Assembly: GCA_963718635.1 (NCBI GenBank)
Contig: OY970367.1
Span: 5,828,001-5,892,000, forward strand
Direction: 5' to 3'
DNA length: 64,000 bases
From: JAIOQJ01 sp963718635
GTDB lineage: Bacteria > Planctomycetota > Planctomycetia > Gemmatales > Gemmataceae
Made by a program: the position numbers and the translations under genes. The notes under the pieces are model-generated. The model did no database searches and was not told the origin of the DNA. It saw nothing but the letters and a program-made list of their open reading frames with translations. Positions 10,432 through 19,232 of this stretch are shown one piece after another; the first letter of the stretch is position 1, and every line of letters starts with the position of its first letter.

Positions 10432-11541
10432 ATGCGTCGTGGCATTTGTTCGCTGTTAGTCTTATTTGGCATCATCTCTCTTGCTCGCGCTGATGACGCC
10501 GAGGATCGCTCCGCTGCGTACGTCAAAAAAATCGGCGGCCGCGTTTATCGTGCCGAGGCGAAGCCGGGCAAGCCCGTCATCGCGGTGGACCTTAATTTTG
10601 CCAAATTCGGTGACGCCGACCTCAAGCAGCTTGCAGGCCTTCAGCGATTGAAAAAGCTTGACCTCTACAACATGACAAAGTCGAACGTCGGCGACGCCGG
10701 CCTCCAGGAAGTGGCCGCCCTTAAACAAGTGGAGGAACTGAATCTCAACGGCATCAAAGTGACGCCCAATGGGCTAAAGGCGCTTACGGGCATGAAACAG
10801 TTGAACATGTTGAGTTTGACCGTAAAAGAGGTTGACGATGCGACACTGCAGACCTTGCGAAAAATGCGCATGCTTCATGTATTGAACGGGACCGGGACCA
10901 AAATCTTCGGTCAACGGCCCAAGGGTTCCGAGGAAGTCGTGGTTATGGCGCTCGCCGGCACCGCGGTCACCGATAAGGGCTTGAAGGAACTGGCCGAATT
11001 CCCCAACTTGGAGACGATGTACCTTAACGAGACCCGGATCACCGATGCCGGCCTGAAGGAAGTCGCCCGATTTCCAAAGTTGAAATACCTCTATCTCAGC
11101 AAAACCTCGATCACCGATGCAGGTCTTAAGGAACTAACTTCGCTCAATCGGTTGAAAGTCCTGTTTCTCGACTCCACCAACATCACAGATGCCGGGCTGA
11201 AGACGTTAACGGTCCTCGGCCTTGAAGAACTTCGGTTGGGCGAAACGAACATCGGCGACGCCGGGCTGAAGCACGTCGGAGCACTCAAACAATTGCAAGA
11301 ACTCATGCTCAATGGCACGCGCGTGACCAACGCCGGAATGAAAGAGCTGGCCGACCTCAATAAGTTGCGGCTGCTCGATCTCAGAAACACAAAGGTAGGC
11401 GACGCCGGTGTGCGGGAATTAAAAGGGCTCAAGACGCTGGACAAACTGCACCTCGACTCCTCGGCGGTAACCAAGTCTGGCGTTGCCGAGATGAAGAAGG
11501 GTCTGCCTAACGTCGGCATCGTGCACAACACTGCGAAGTAA
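10432..11541 (+). CDS. Secreted leucine-rich-repeat protein
   Basis: About 369 residues. ATG 10432 gives a signal peptide (MRRGICSLLVLFGIISLARA, cleavage likely before DDAED) and has GGAG about ten bases upstream; the frame is open further upstream but without secretory character. From about residue 45 the chain is a run of 24-residue LRR units, most clearly in the second half (TRITDAGLKEVARFPKLKYL, then repeated TSITDAGLKEL variants). It should form an exported protein-binding solenoid. It is more GC-rich and more regular than the LRR protein at 6883, so the two are probably paralogues of different age. It is transcribed away from the aspartyl protease gene across a 269-base spacer in which I see no further gene. 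Confidence 0.87.
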   Translation: MRRGICSLLVLFGIISLARADDAEDRSAAYVKKIGGRVYRAEAKPGKPVIAVDLNFAKFGDADLKQLAGLQRLKKLDLYNMTKSNVGDAGLQEVAALKQVEELNLNGIKVTPNGLKALTGMKQLNMLSLTVKEVDDATLQTLRKMRMLHVLNGTGTKIFGQRPKGSEEVVVMALAGTAVTDKGLKELAEFPNLETMYLNETRITDAGLKEVARFPKLKYLYLSKTSITDAGLKELTSLNRLKVLFLDSTNITDAGLKTLTVLGLEELRLGETNIGDAGLKHVGALKQLQELMLNGTRVTNAGMKELADLNKLRLLDLRNTKVGDAGVRELKGLKTLDKLHLDSSAVTKSGVAEMKKGLPNVGIVHNTAK

Positions 11542-11820
11542 GCAAAGGTGTCCAAGACGTTCGACAAATGAGGGGGAAAAATACATTTCCATTTTGAGCG
11601 CCCCTAAGCTGGTATGTCGGGCAATTTCGGAATGCGGAATGCGGAATCAAAACAAAGACCATTTAAGACTTGACAAAAGGTATCGGCAAAAAGATTACCT
11701 CGTTACGCGCCTCTGCAGCGTAACGGGACGTCGAGGCTCTGCCTTGCGGATGATGATGTGCGCTCAAGCGATGGTCGCCTTTTGCTCCGCGAAGGGCGAC
11801 TCTGAGGGGGTTTTCCCGGA

Positions 11821-11874
11821 CCCTTCAGGAAATATTTCCTGAAGGGCTTTCGCGAGAAAATCGTGGGAAAACGC
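11821..11874 (+). repeat. Palindrome-plus-tail element, copy A
   Basis: A perfect 26-bp palindrome (half site cccttcaggaaat, 11821-11846) is followed by the tail gagaaaatcgtgggaaaac at 11854-11872. The same architecture recurs at 47375, 47687, 47832 and, inverted, 63638. Copy 47687 has cccttcgggaaat with the matching change in the other arm, so the palindrome is preserved by paired substitutions. Confidence 0.75.
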
Positions 11875-12062
11875 TTTTGGGGAAATGCGGAATGTGGAAT
11901 TCGGAATGCCGAATGGACGAAATATCAAGCTCCACTTTGATCCGGGCCATACTAGCAATGTTGCTAGTATGAATTAGGATGCGGCAGGAAAAATGTGAAC
12001 CGTTCACACTCAAGTGGTAACGTCACCACTTCGAAGGGTTCGCAGTCAGCAGGTTTTGCGGG

Positions 12063-12144
12063 GGTGGGTGAAGGCTTTGCGAAACCGACCCCGGAGGAGC
12101 GCGTGAGGGTCGAACGGGGTGGGTTTCGCAAAGCCTTAACCACC
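12063..12144. repeat. Imperfect inverted repeat with 30-base arms
   Basis: The left arm (12063-12093) contains aaggctttgcgaaac and the right arm (12115-12144) contains gtttcgcaaagcctt. The ends ggtggg and ccacc also pair. A related aaggctttgcg sequence sits in the inverted repeat at 47445-47531, so this belongs to a family of fold-back repeats. Confidence 0.6.
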
Positions 12145-12206
12145 CTACCAGACAATGGGCAGGCCGGGAGGCCTGCCACCACCACCGGGGGGAAAGGCAC
12201 TTTGCC

Positions 12207-12226
12207 AGAAAATCGTCAGAAAACGC
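12207..12226 (+). repeat. Palindrome-plus-tail element, copy E (tail only)
   Basis: agaaaatcgtcagaaaacgc matches the tail of copies A-C at almost every position, but no palindrome precedes it. It looks like a decayed copy. Confidence 0.5.
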
Positions 12227-12508
12227 TTAGCGGAAAGGCAGGACGCGGAATGGAAAAAACCAAACAGCTGACACGTTCTCTCCAAGCGGTCGGTCCGGAG
12301 AAACCTCCGTTCACGCTGACAGGCGATCCGATGCTCGGTCTGCCCGGTGATCCGCGACTGGTTCACGGGCAAGCATCTCGAAGGCATGTCTGCATTGCCG
12401 AGCCACTCCTTTTTTTGATCGCTAAATTACCCGTCTCTGCTATCCTTTCTTCAGGCCGTTGCTTCAACCGCCATTAACTTGCCGTCAATTTACAAGGGGC
12501 AATGCCGC

Positions 12509-14047
12509 GTGCTTGCCAAGCTCAATACTTTCGCTCTGGTCGGCATCGATGCGGTGCTTGTCGAGGCCGAGGTCGATAATTCGCCGGCGAACATGCCGAA
12601 GACCGTGCTCGTTGGCTTGCCCGAAATGGCCGTGCGCGAGAGCGTCCATCGCATCGAACGTTCGCTTTACAATCTCGATTATGCCATCCCCGATGGTCGC
12701 ACTGTTATCAACCTGGTGCCGGCTGATCTGCGTAAAGATGCCGGCGCGTTTGACCTGCCCATTGCGTTGGGCATGCTAGTCGCCACACGGCAGATATTGC
12801 CCGAGCAACTGCGGGATTCGGCCATTGTCGGCGAGTTGTCGCTGGATGGCATCGTCCGGCCGGTGAAAGGGGCGCTGTCGATGGCGATGGCGGCCCGGGA
12901 ACGAGGCTTCAAGCGCCTGCTGGTCCCCATCGAAAACGCACGCGAGGCGGCTGTCGTTGAAGAAGTGGCGGTATACGGCGTCGGCACACTCAATGATGCC
13001 GTCGGGTTGCTGACAGGGAAACTGCCGTTGGAGCCTTGTCCGAGCGGCATCGGTGAAGTGTCAGCCAAGTTGAACAAATACGATGTCGATTTCTCTGACG
13101 TTCGCGGCCAAGAGTTCGCCAAGCGGGCGCTTGTTGTCGCCGCGGCAGGCGGGCATAACGTGCTCTTTATCGGATCGCCGGGCACGGGCAAGACGATGCT
13201 CGCCCGGCGTCTGCCGACCATCTTGCCGCCATTGACGCCAAACGAGAGCCTTGAAACAACCCGCATTTACAGCGCTCTGGGGAGATTGCCGCCGGGGGAA
13301 CCTTTGCTTACCAGCAGGCCTTTTCGGTCGCCGCATCACACCATCAGCGATGCGGGAATGGTAGGCGGCGGCAGCATTCCGGCGCCGGGTGAGATCTCAT
13401 TGGCACATCATGGGGTATTATTCTTAGACGAATTGCCCGAGTTCAATCGCCGTAGTTTGGAGGTGTTGCGCCAACCATTGGAGGAAGGTCGGGTCACCAT
13501 TTCGCGGGCGCTTAACTCTACTACGTTCCCTGCAAGCTTCATTCTTGTGGCCAGCATGAACCCCTGCCCGTGCGGCTATATGGGCGACCCGAAACATGCC
13601 TGCAAATGTTCAAGCATGCAAATCGAAAAATATATGGGGCGCATCAGCGGCCCTTTGCTCGATCGCATCGACTTGCATATTGAAGTGCCGGCCGTGCCAT
13701 TTCAGGAACTCGCTTCGAAACAGGATGGCACGAACAGCGAAACAATGCGCGAGCATGTCTTTCGCGCTCGCGACATCCAGTTGAAGCGTTTCAGTGCGAG
13801 TAGTGCGGGCGTGAATGCCCGTATGAGCCCGCGTCAACTGCGCAAGTTTTGCGGCCTCGATTCCAGTTCGCAGACGATGTTGCGAACGGCGATGGAAGAC
13901 CTGGGACTTTCCGCCCGGGCACATGACCGCATCCTGCGCATGTCGCGAACCATTGCTGACCTGGAAAACGCGCCGGACATTAAAGAATCGCACTTGAGCG
14001 AAGCGATCGGCTATCGCAGCTTGGATCGAAGGTTGTGGGCGCGGTGA
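12509..14047 (+). CDS. comM: YifB/ComM family Mg-chelatase-like AAA+ ATPase
   Basis: About 512 residues. The N-terminal domain (residues 1-180, with IGIDA-like LVGIDAVLVEAEVD and the FDLPIALGML motif) is the Lon-protease-like ChlI domain. The AAA+ core follows, with Walker A GSPGTGKT at about residue 222, Walker B FLDELPEFNRR, and the C-terminal domain ending in SEAIGYRSLDRRLW. ComM homologues are hexameric helicases promoting branch migration during integration of transformed DNA. GTG 12509 is chosen because family members open with MLAK-type residues and AAGGGG sits nine bases upstream; an upstream TTG would add ten poorly conserved residues. It stands alone, convergent with the cytochrome gene, with a strong hairpin between them. 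Length is normal and motifs are intact. Confidence 0.93.
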   Translation: MLAKLNTFALVGIDAVLVEAEVDNSPANMPKTVLVGLPEMAVRESVHRIERSLYNLDYAIPDGRTVINLVPADLRKDAGAFDLPIALGMLVATRQILPEQLRDSAIVGELSLDGIVRPVKGALSMAMAARERGFKRLLVPIENAREAAVVEEVAVYGVGTLNDAVGLLTGKLPLEPCPSGIGEVSAKLNKYDVDFSDVRGQEFAKRALVVAAAGGHNVLFIGSPGTGKTMLARRLPTILPPLTPNESLETTRIYSALGRLPPGEPLLTSRPFRSPHHTISDAGMVGGGSIPAPGEISLAHHGVLFLDELPEFNRRSLEVLRQPLEEGRVTISRALNSTTFPASFILVASMNPCPCGYMGDPKHACKCSSMQIEKYMGRISGPLLDRIDLHIEVPAVPFQELASKQDGTNSETMREHVFRARDIQLKRFSASSAGVNARMSPRQLRKFCGLDSSSQTMLRTAMEDLGLSARAHDRILRMSRTIADLENAPDIKESHLSEAIGYRSLDRRLWAR

Positions 14048-14109
14048 ATTGGGTTAGAACGATTGAAAAGGATACGCGAATCACTGGCAAAACGGCAGCC
14101 CGCCTTCCC

Positions 14110-14139
14110 ACCCTCCCCCTGCAAAGCCAGGGGGAGGGT
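14110..14139. terminator. GC-rich hairpin between convergent genes
   Basis: accctccccct pairs perfectly with agggggagggt, and one further G-C pair closes a six-base loop. It sits 60 bases after comM and before the end of the convergent cytochrome gene, so it could end transcription from both sides. No T-tract follows, and the same motif is also a common intergenic repeat, so function is unproven. Confidence 0.45.
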
Positions 14140-14244
14140 AAAGCGTGTACTGCGCTCGTTGTGTCGACTCACAACAAACCGTTAGCGCACCTGATTGAAA
14201 AATCCAACTCTAATCATCAATTGTTCTCTGCATCAACAACTATT

Positions 14245-14670
14245 TTACTTATGTGCCTTATGGCAGGCGCCGCAAGACTTGCCGAGAGATGCAAGTGCCT
14301 TCGAGGCGCCCGGAACGTCTTTCTTGTCGGCGGCGTCGTGCAGTTTCTTGGCGTCTTCGCCATAAGCGGCCGTCAGTTTATCCCAAGATGCCTGTTCGCC
14401 TTTGCCTGGTTTATTCTTGCTCAAATCGCCGGCGAGAAGAACCAGGTCTTTCGACTTCGACTGAACGGCATCCCAGTTGACATCTTTCTTGGCCAGGTCG
14501 GCCTTCATCGCGCTCAACAGACTATCGCCGCCCTTATGGGCCTTGGCCATGATGTCCTTAATCGAGGTGATCTTATCATCGGCAGCAGCGCCGGTGCGCG
14601 GGCTGGCAAACGAGATAATCGCGAATCCAAGAACTGCAACGGCGGCGGAACGAACGATCAAACCTTGCAT
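14245..14670 (-). CDS. Small exported class II-like cytochrome c
   Basis: About 141 residues. The N-terminus (MQGLIVRSAAVAVLGFAIISF, cleaved near AAADD) is a signal peptide. The mature protein is helical and charged. It ends with SCGACHKAHK, a CxxCH haem-attachment site only a few residues from the C-terminus, which is the arrangement of cytochrome c' and c556 proteins. It should be a periplasmic haem protein for electron transfer or gas binding. ATG 14670 has GGAGG eight bases upstream; a GTG codon immediately before it is the alternative. It is divergent from the Kai operon across a 285-base spacer and has no cytochrome-oxidase neighbours that would assign a pathway. Confidence 0.85.
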   Translation of the reverse strand: MQGLIVRSAAVAVLGFAIISFASPRTGAAADDKITSIKDIMAKAHKGGDSLLSAMKADLAKKDVNWDAVQSKSKDLVLLAGDLSKNKPGKGEQASWDKLTAAYGEDAKKLHDAADKKDVPGASKALASLGKSCGACHKAHK

Positions 14671-14955
14671 CACGTGATCCTCCAGAAACAGAGACTATGG
14701 CCGACTTCACCTGAGTTCGGCGCGAGGGGTGAAAACATCTTATGAGGCAGAAGTAGCCATTCGATCATTCTCTCCCAAAAATTACCGTGAATTTCGGCGA
14801 AGTGCCGTTCTTTTATAACATGGCCGCAGGGGATTGAGCACCCTATGCTAGCGTGTATGCGTCGTTGATATTTGCAAGCGAGAATCGAAGCGCAGCGCTT
14901 ACTTTGCTGGATTGAGATTCCGCCAGGCGACGAGGCAGGCGACAGGAGAAGGTTG

Positions 14956-16416
14956 ATGGCGAAAGCGAATGGCAGTCCTCAGCCGGTCAGGTCGCCGCTG
15001 CCGAAGGCGCCGACGGGAATTCAAGGGCTCGACGAAGTGACCCAAGGCGGTTTGCCGAGAGGCAGGCCTACTCTGGTTTGCGGCAGCGCTGGCTGCGGAA
15101 AAACGCTCTTGGCCATCGAATTCCTCGTCCGCGGCGCCATGGAGTTCGGCGAGCCGGGCGTGTTCATGGCCTTCGAGGAAACTGCTGAGGAATTGGCGCA
15201 GAACGTGCGGTCATTGGGGTTTGACCTGGATGAGTTGGTCGAACAGAAAAAGCTGTCGGTGGATTACGTTCGAGTGGAACGAACCGAAATTGAGGAAACA
15301 GGCGAATACGATCTAGAGGGGCTATTCGTTCGTCTCGGCTACGCCATCGACTCGCTCGGCGCGAAGCGGGTCGTGCTCGACACTATTGAGGTGTTGTTTA
15401 GCGGCCTTTCTAATGCAGCGATTCTCCGGTCGGAGATTCGCCGTCTTTTTCGTTGGCTGAAAGACAAGGGGGTGACCGCGATTGTCACCGGTGAGCGCGG
15501 ACAGGGAACACTGACTCGGTACGGCCTGGAAGAGTACGTATCGGACTGCGTGATCCTGCTTGACCATCGCGTAACGGAGCAGGTGTCGACACGGCGTCTG
15601 CGGGTTGTCAAATACCGCGGTTCACCGCATGGAACGAACGAATTTCCGTTCTTGATTGATGAGAGCGGGATCACGGTCGTTCCGATCACCTCAGCAGGCA
15701 TGGAGCATCCAGCCACTAATGAGCGTGTTTCAACCGGTGTCGCCGTCCTGGATGAAATGGTTGGCGGCAAAGGCTACTTTCGCGGCAGCAGTGTGCTGAT
15801 CTCCGGCACGGCCGGGACCGGAAAGACGAGTTTGGCTGCCCACTTCGCCGCCGCTGCCTGTCAGCGTGGCGAACGTTGCCTCTACTTTTCGTTTGAAGAG
15901 TCGCAGGCCCAATTGGTCCGCAACATGAAATCGATCGGGCTCGATTTAGGAGTGTGGATTGATAAAGGACTTCTCGGCGTCCACTCGGCTCGGCCCACGC
16001 GTTACGGACTGGAGATGCACTTGGCCCAAATGTACAAGCTTATTAGTGAATTGCAACCAAAGGTCGTGGTGGTCGATCCGATCAGCAACTTTATCTCGGC
16101 CGGTACGACGACGGAGGCGTGCTCGATGCTCGTGCGACTCGTCGATTTGCTCAAAGCCAGAGAGATAACCAGTCTGTTCACCAACCTCACCCATGGCGAC
16201 AATAATCCGGAAAATACAGACCTCGGCATTTCCTCGATTATCGATTCCTGGCTCTTGTTGCGGGACACGGAACAAAACGGCGAGCGGAGCGGCGTCATTT
16301 ATATTCTCAAATCTCGTGGTATGTCTCATTCCAAACGGGTCCGCGGCTTGCGTCTGACCAATCACGGCTTTGAATTGACCGAGGCGCCTAGTACAGCCCG
16401 GAACTCGAATAACTAA
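14956..16416 (+). CDS. kaiC: KaiC-like double RecA-fold ATPase/kinase
   Basis: About 486 residues with two KaiC domains. CI has Walker A GSAGCGKT at residue 43 and the glutamate pair FEET. CII has GTAGTGKT at residue 284 and FEES. KaiC forms hexamers; CI hydrolyses ATP while CII autophosphorylates. At residues 420-429 it reads NTDLGISSII, so T421, S426 and S427 stand at the exact spacing of cyanobacterial T426, S431 and T432: phosphorylation chemistry is plausible, with Ser replacing Thr432. ATG 14956 is chosen because AGGAGAAGG lies just upstream; the open frame before it has no KaiC similarity. The gene heads a tight operon with two kaiB genes and a histidine kinase (gaps of 65, overlap of 4, and 10 bases). 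No kaiA is present, as in other non-cyanobacterial systems. Confidence 0.95.
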   Translation: MAKANGSPQPVRSPLPKAPTGIQGLDEVTQGGLPRGRPTLVCGSAGCGKTLLAIEFLVRGAMEFGEPGVFMAFEETAEELAQNVRSLGFDLDELVEQKKLSVDYVRVERTEIEETGEYDLEGLFVRLGYAIDSLGAKRVVLDTIEVLFSGLSNAAILRSEIRRLFRWLKDKGVTAIVTGERGQGTLTRYGLEEYVSDCVILLDHRVTEQVSTRRLRVVKYRGSPHGTNEFPFLIDESGITVVPITSAGMEHPATNERVSTGVAVLDEMVGGKGYFRGSSVLISGTAGTGKTSLAAHFAAAACQRGERCLYFSFEESQAQLVRNMKSIGLDLGVWIDKGLLGVHSARPTRYGLEMHLAQMYKLISELQPKVVVVDPISNFISAGTTTEACSMLVRLVDLLKAREITSLFTNLTHGDNNPENTDLGISSIIDSWLLLRDTEQNGERSGVIYILKSRGMSHSKRVRGLRLTNHGFELTEAPSTARNSNN

Positions 16417-16481
16417 GATCGAGCCGCTGAACCCGACAACTATAATACACCGGCGGGATTTGCTGAAGCAGGAGGACCGTG

Positions 16482-16811
16482 ATGAACGACCAGGAGAATG
16501 AAGCGCCGGCACCAGACGACATGTGGAACTTGCGCCTTTACGTAGCCGGGCAGACGGCGAAATCGCTGGCTGCCTTCGCCAACCTCAAGAAAGTTTGTGA
16601 AGAACATCTCGCGGGCAAGTACAAGATCGAAGTTGTCGATCTGCTCGTTAACCCGCAACTGGCGCGGGGGGATCAGATTCTGGCCATCCCGACGCTGGTG
16701 CGCAAACTCCCCGAGCCCCTTCGGCGAATTATCGGCGACTTGTCAAATATAGAACGTGTTATTGTCGGCCTCGACCTGCGACCAAGCAAAGTCGCCGAGG
16801 GGCTGAAATGA
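16482..16811 (+). CDS. kaiB: KaiB domain protein 1
   Basis: About 109 residues with the thioredoxin-like KaiB fold throughout. NLRLYVAGQTAKSLAAFANL opens the domain, IEVVDLLVNPQLA and the tail motif PTLVRKLPEPLRRIIGDLS follow; the last is the KaiB signature around the cis-proline region. KaiB binds the CI ring of KaiC and releases or recruits output kinases. A 16-residue acidic leader precedes the fold. ATG 16482 follows GGAGG by six bases; a GTG directly before it is too close to that site. The stop overlaps the start of the second kaiB as ATGA, so the two are translationally coupled and probably made in similar amounts. Confidence 0.94.
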   Translation: MNDQENEAPAPDDMWNLRLYVAGQTAKSLAAFANLKKVCEEHLAGKYKIEVVDLLVNPQLARGDQILAIPTLVRKLPEPLRRIIGDLSNIERVIVGLDLRPSKVAEGLK

Positions 16812-17143
16812 ACGAGCAAGCCGACAATTCCACGGAGGCGTTCGAACGCACGCTGACGGAAATGGACGAAGGAAAACATATTCTTCGCCTTTACGTCACG
16901 GGAATGACGCCGCGCTCCACTGACGCCATTGAACGCATCAAGGCCATTTGCGAAGAGTATCTGGCGGGACGCTACGAACTGGAGGTGGTTGACATCTACC
17001 AGCAGCCTACTCTTGCCAAGGGAGAGCAGATCATCGCCACGCCGACTTTGATCCGGAAATTGCCGCTGCCTTTGCGCCGGCTAGTCGGCGACTTGTCGAA
17101 CAAGGAGCGCGTCCTTCTTGGCCTGGACTTGCGTAAAGCGTAG
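16808..17143 (+). CDS. kaiB: KaiB domain protein 2
   Basis: About 111 residues. HILRLYVTGMTPRSTDAIER, then LEVVDIYQQPTLA and PTLIRKLPLPLRRLVGDLS mark a complete KaiB fold. It is clearly a paralogue of the preceding protein but has a longer, charged leader (about 24 residues). Duplicated kaiB genes behind one kaiC are seen in several non-phototrophic bacteria and suggest that one copy binds KaiC while the other serves an output partner; which is which cannot be read from sequence. Its start overlaps the previous stop by four bases, and the histidine kinase begins ten bases after its end. Confidence 0.94.
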   Translation: MNEQADNSTEAFERTLTEMDEGKHILRLYVTGMTPRSTDAIERIKAICEEYLAGRYELEVVDIYQQPTLAKGEQIIATPTLIRKLPLPLRRLVGDLSNKERVLLGLDLRKA

Positions 17144-17153
17144 GAGGCCAGCC

Positions 17154-18785
17154 ATGACAAACCCAGCACAGGAGAATGATGTAGCCGAGCTCCGCAGAAG
17201 GCTGGAAGAAGCCGAGGAAACGCTGAGGGCGATTCGTTACGGCGAAGTCGATGCTCTGGTGGTGGAGGGCGGGGATGGCGATAGAGTTTACACGCTCCAA
17301 GGCGCCGATCATCCGTACCGGGCACTAATCGAAAGTATGCAGCAAGGGGCGCTCAGCCTGAGCGGCGACGGCACCATCTTGTATTGCAATCGCTGCTTTG
17401 CGGAAATGGTAAAGACGCCCCACGAAAAGGTTATTGGCGCTGCGGTGTCGCACTTTCTGCCGCATGCGCAACGGGCGTCCTTTGACACATTGCTTGTGTA
17501 CGGACGAATCCGAAGCAGTCAGGGGGAACTCCTGTTCCGAGCGGCCGATGGCGCGCTCATGCCGGTTTACATCGCCCTGGCGCCGCTGCCACTGGCCGAC
17601 GCCGTTGCGCTCTGCATGGTCGTTACCGACTTGACTCAGCAAAAACAGAATCAAGAACTCCAAGACGCAAATCGACGCAAGGATGAATTCCTTGCGATGC
17701 TCGCTCACGAGCTTCGCAACCCGTTAGCCCCCATTCAGAATGCTGTGGCGATCTTGCGGCAACCGGGAATCGATGAATCAAGGCTGAAATATTCAAGGGA
17801 AATCATCGAACGGCAAGTTCATCACATGACTCGCCTTGTCGATGACCTGTTGGACGTGTCTCGGATAACGCTGGGCAAGGTTAAACTTCAAAAAGAGCCG
17901 GTCGAACTGGCGACGATATTGGGAAGAGCCGTCGAGACAAGCCGGCCCATCATGGACGCTCGCAGGCAGCGACTGACATTCGCTATGCCGCCAAAAGGCG
18001 TACGCGTCGAAGCCGACATCACACGATTGACCCAAGTCGTCGGTAATCTGCTCACTAATGCGGCAAAGTACACCGATGAAGGCGGAACCATCACGCTGAC
18101 AACGGAGTTGCAGGAAGCCGAGGTCGCGGTTCGCGTACGCGACAATGGCATGGGCATTCCAGCCGAATTGCTGCCCAGAGTTTTCGATCTCTTTACGCAG
18201 GGTGATCGCTCGCTCGCCCGGTCGGAAGGCGGCTTGGGAATCGGCCTGACTCTGGTGCGGCGACTGGTTGAATTGCACGAGGGGAGCGTCGAAGCCTACA
18301 GCGATGGCCCCGGCAAGGGGAGTGAGTTCGTCGTGCGCTTGCCTACGCTGCGTGAACAGCGACAGCCTACTGCCAAAGAAACGCATAAGAAATTTGAAAT
18401 TAAAGGCGCGCCCAGTCTGAACATCCTGGTGGTGGAAGACAATAAGGATGGCGCGGATAGCCTCGGCCTCTTACTGGAAATGATGGGGCATCAAGTCCGG
18501 ATCACCTACTCGGGATCCGAAGCGATTCCGGCTGCCAAGATTCTAAAGCCGCATGTCGTGCTGCTCGACATCGGCCTGCCGGGAATGACCGGTTATGAAG
18601 TAGCCAAACAACTGCGGGAAACGCAGGAATTTGCATCTACAGCGTTGGTTGCCATGACTGGATACGGCCAGGAGGAAGATCGGCAGCGAAGTCGATCTGC
18701 GGGCTTCGACCATCATCTCGTCAAACCCGTGGCGCTGAATGTACTGACTGAACTACTGCAATCTCTTGGGCTAACGAGCCATTGA
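17154..18785 (+). CDS. Kai-operon hybrid histidine kinase (PAS-HisKA-HATPase-REC)
   Basis: About 543 residues, no membrane segment. An N-terminal coiled coil carries RYGEVDALVV, a sequence common to kinases encoded beside kaiC/kaiB. A PAS domain (about 60-170) is followed by the dimerisation helix with phospho-acceptor H185 in AMLAHELRNPL. The ATPase domain has NLLTNAAKYT (N box), DNGMGIP (G1) and GGLGIGL (G2). A C-terminal receiver has the acceptor D472 in VLLDIGLPG and the conserved K in LVKPVAL. It would pass phosphate from H185 to its own receiver, with no separate output domain. ATG 17154 has TAGGAGG six bases upstream. Position as last gene of the Kai operon makes it the likely output sensor of the KaiC/KaiB state, by analogy with SasA. 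Confidence 0.94.
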   Translation: MTNPAQENDVAELRRRLEEAEETLRAIRYGEVDALVVEGGDGDRVYTLQGADHPYRALIESMQQGALSLSGDGTILYCNRCFAEMVKTPHEKVIGAAVSHFLPHAQRASFDTLLVYGRIRSSQGELLFRAADGALMPVYIALAPLPLADAVALCMVVTDLTQQKQNQELQDANRRKDEFLAMLAHELRNPLAPIQNAVAILRQPGIDESRLKYSREIIERQVHHMTRLVDDLLDVSRITLGKVKLQKEPVELATILGRAVETSRPIMDARRQRLTFAMPPKGVRVEADITRLTQVVGNLLTNAAKYTDEGGTITLTTELQEAEVAVRVRDNGMGIPAELLPRVFDLFTQGDRSLARSEGGLGIGLTLVRRLVELHEGSVEAYSDGPGKGSEFVVRLPTLREQRQPTAKETHKKFEIKGAPSLNILVVEDNKDGADSLGLLLEMMGHQVRITYSGSEAIPAAKILKPHVVLLDIGLPGMTGYEVAKQLRETQEFASTALVAMTGYGQEEDRQRSRSAGFDHHLVKPVALNVLTELLQSLGLTSH

Positions 18786-18834
18786 TTAGAGACTGTTGGG
18801 CGGCTCGACCGAGTTCTCACAAGCACAAGACAAC

Positions 18835-18908
18835 TATCCCCGACAGGAGTCGAACCTGTAACCTTTGCCTCCGGAGGGCAACGCTCTATCCAGTTGAGCT
18901 ACGGGGAC
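18835..18908 (-). tRNA. tRNA-Arg (anticodon CCG)
   Basis: Read on the minus strand, a 7-bp acceptor stem (GTCCCCG with CGGGGAT, first pair G-U), a D arm (GCTC...GAGC), a 5-bp anticodon stem TTGCC/GGCAA with loop CTCCGGA, a 5-base variable region and a T arm ACAGG-TTCGACT-CCTGT all form. The anticodon CCG reads codon CGG. Total 74 bases, no CCA encoded. Confidence 0.95.
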
Positions 18909-19232
18909 ATCGACATTCGGATTATAACTGCAAGTCTGGAACTGTCCACCCTCCGCCTTCCTCTCGTTAAGTTTGGATCGCCATTCGCCGCCAATTTCCC
19001 CCAGCGGCATCCAAGTTGGTACACTTAATCTATTCGAGAACATGATCAGACAAGCGAAGTTCGGCCTCCTGCCGTCTCTTCAAGTTATTCGGTCGGAATG
19101 TAGTCGTCTTACTCTTGTGCCTCTGCGCGATGCCCTGACCGGCCTTAATTATTCTTGAAGACAAACGCCTTGTCTGAGAAAATCTTCCATCAGTAGATTT
19201 CACCTGCCTATTGCAGTTCGAGGAAACGAACG
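18909..19232. other. Spacer with no recognised gene
   Basis: This 324-base stretch between the tRNA and the large exported protein shows no coding character on either strand and no strong repeat or hairpin. It should hold the promoters of both neighbours, but I cannot point to a convincing one. Confidence 0.4.

Larger units (their letters stand above)
11542..12508. other. Gene-free spacer built from small dispersed repeats
   Basis: I find no convincing gene in these 967 bases. They hold a cgttacgc/gcgtaacg hairpin (11701-11725), a 26-bp palindrome element (11821-11874), an imperfect long inverted repeat (12063-12144), a gcaggcc/ggcctgc hairpin near 12153-12170 and a tail-only copy of the palindrome element (12207-12226). 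Several short direct repeats such as cggaatgcggaat (11630-11645 and again near 11890) are also present. Open frames across it are built from these repeats and look non-coding. Confidence 0.6.

Noticed and set aside
11995..12477. A 160-codon plus-strand frame before comM.
   Set aside because: It runs through an inverted repeat, a hairpin and a repeat tail; composition is not protein-like and no family fits.
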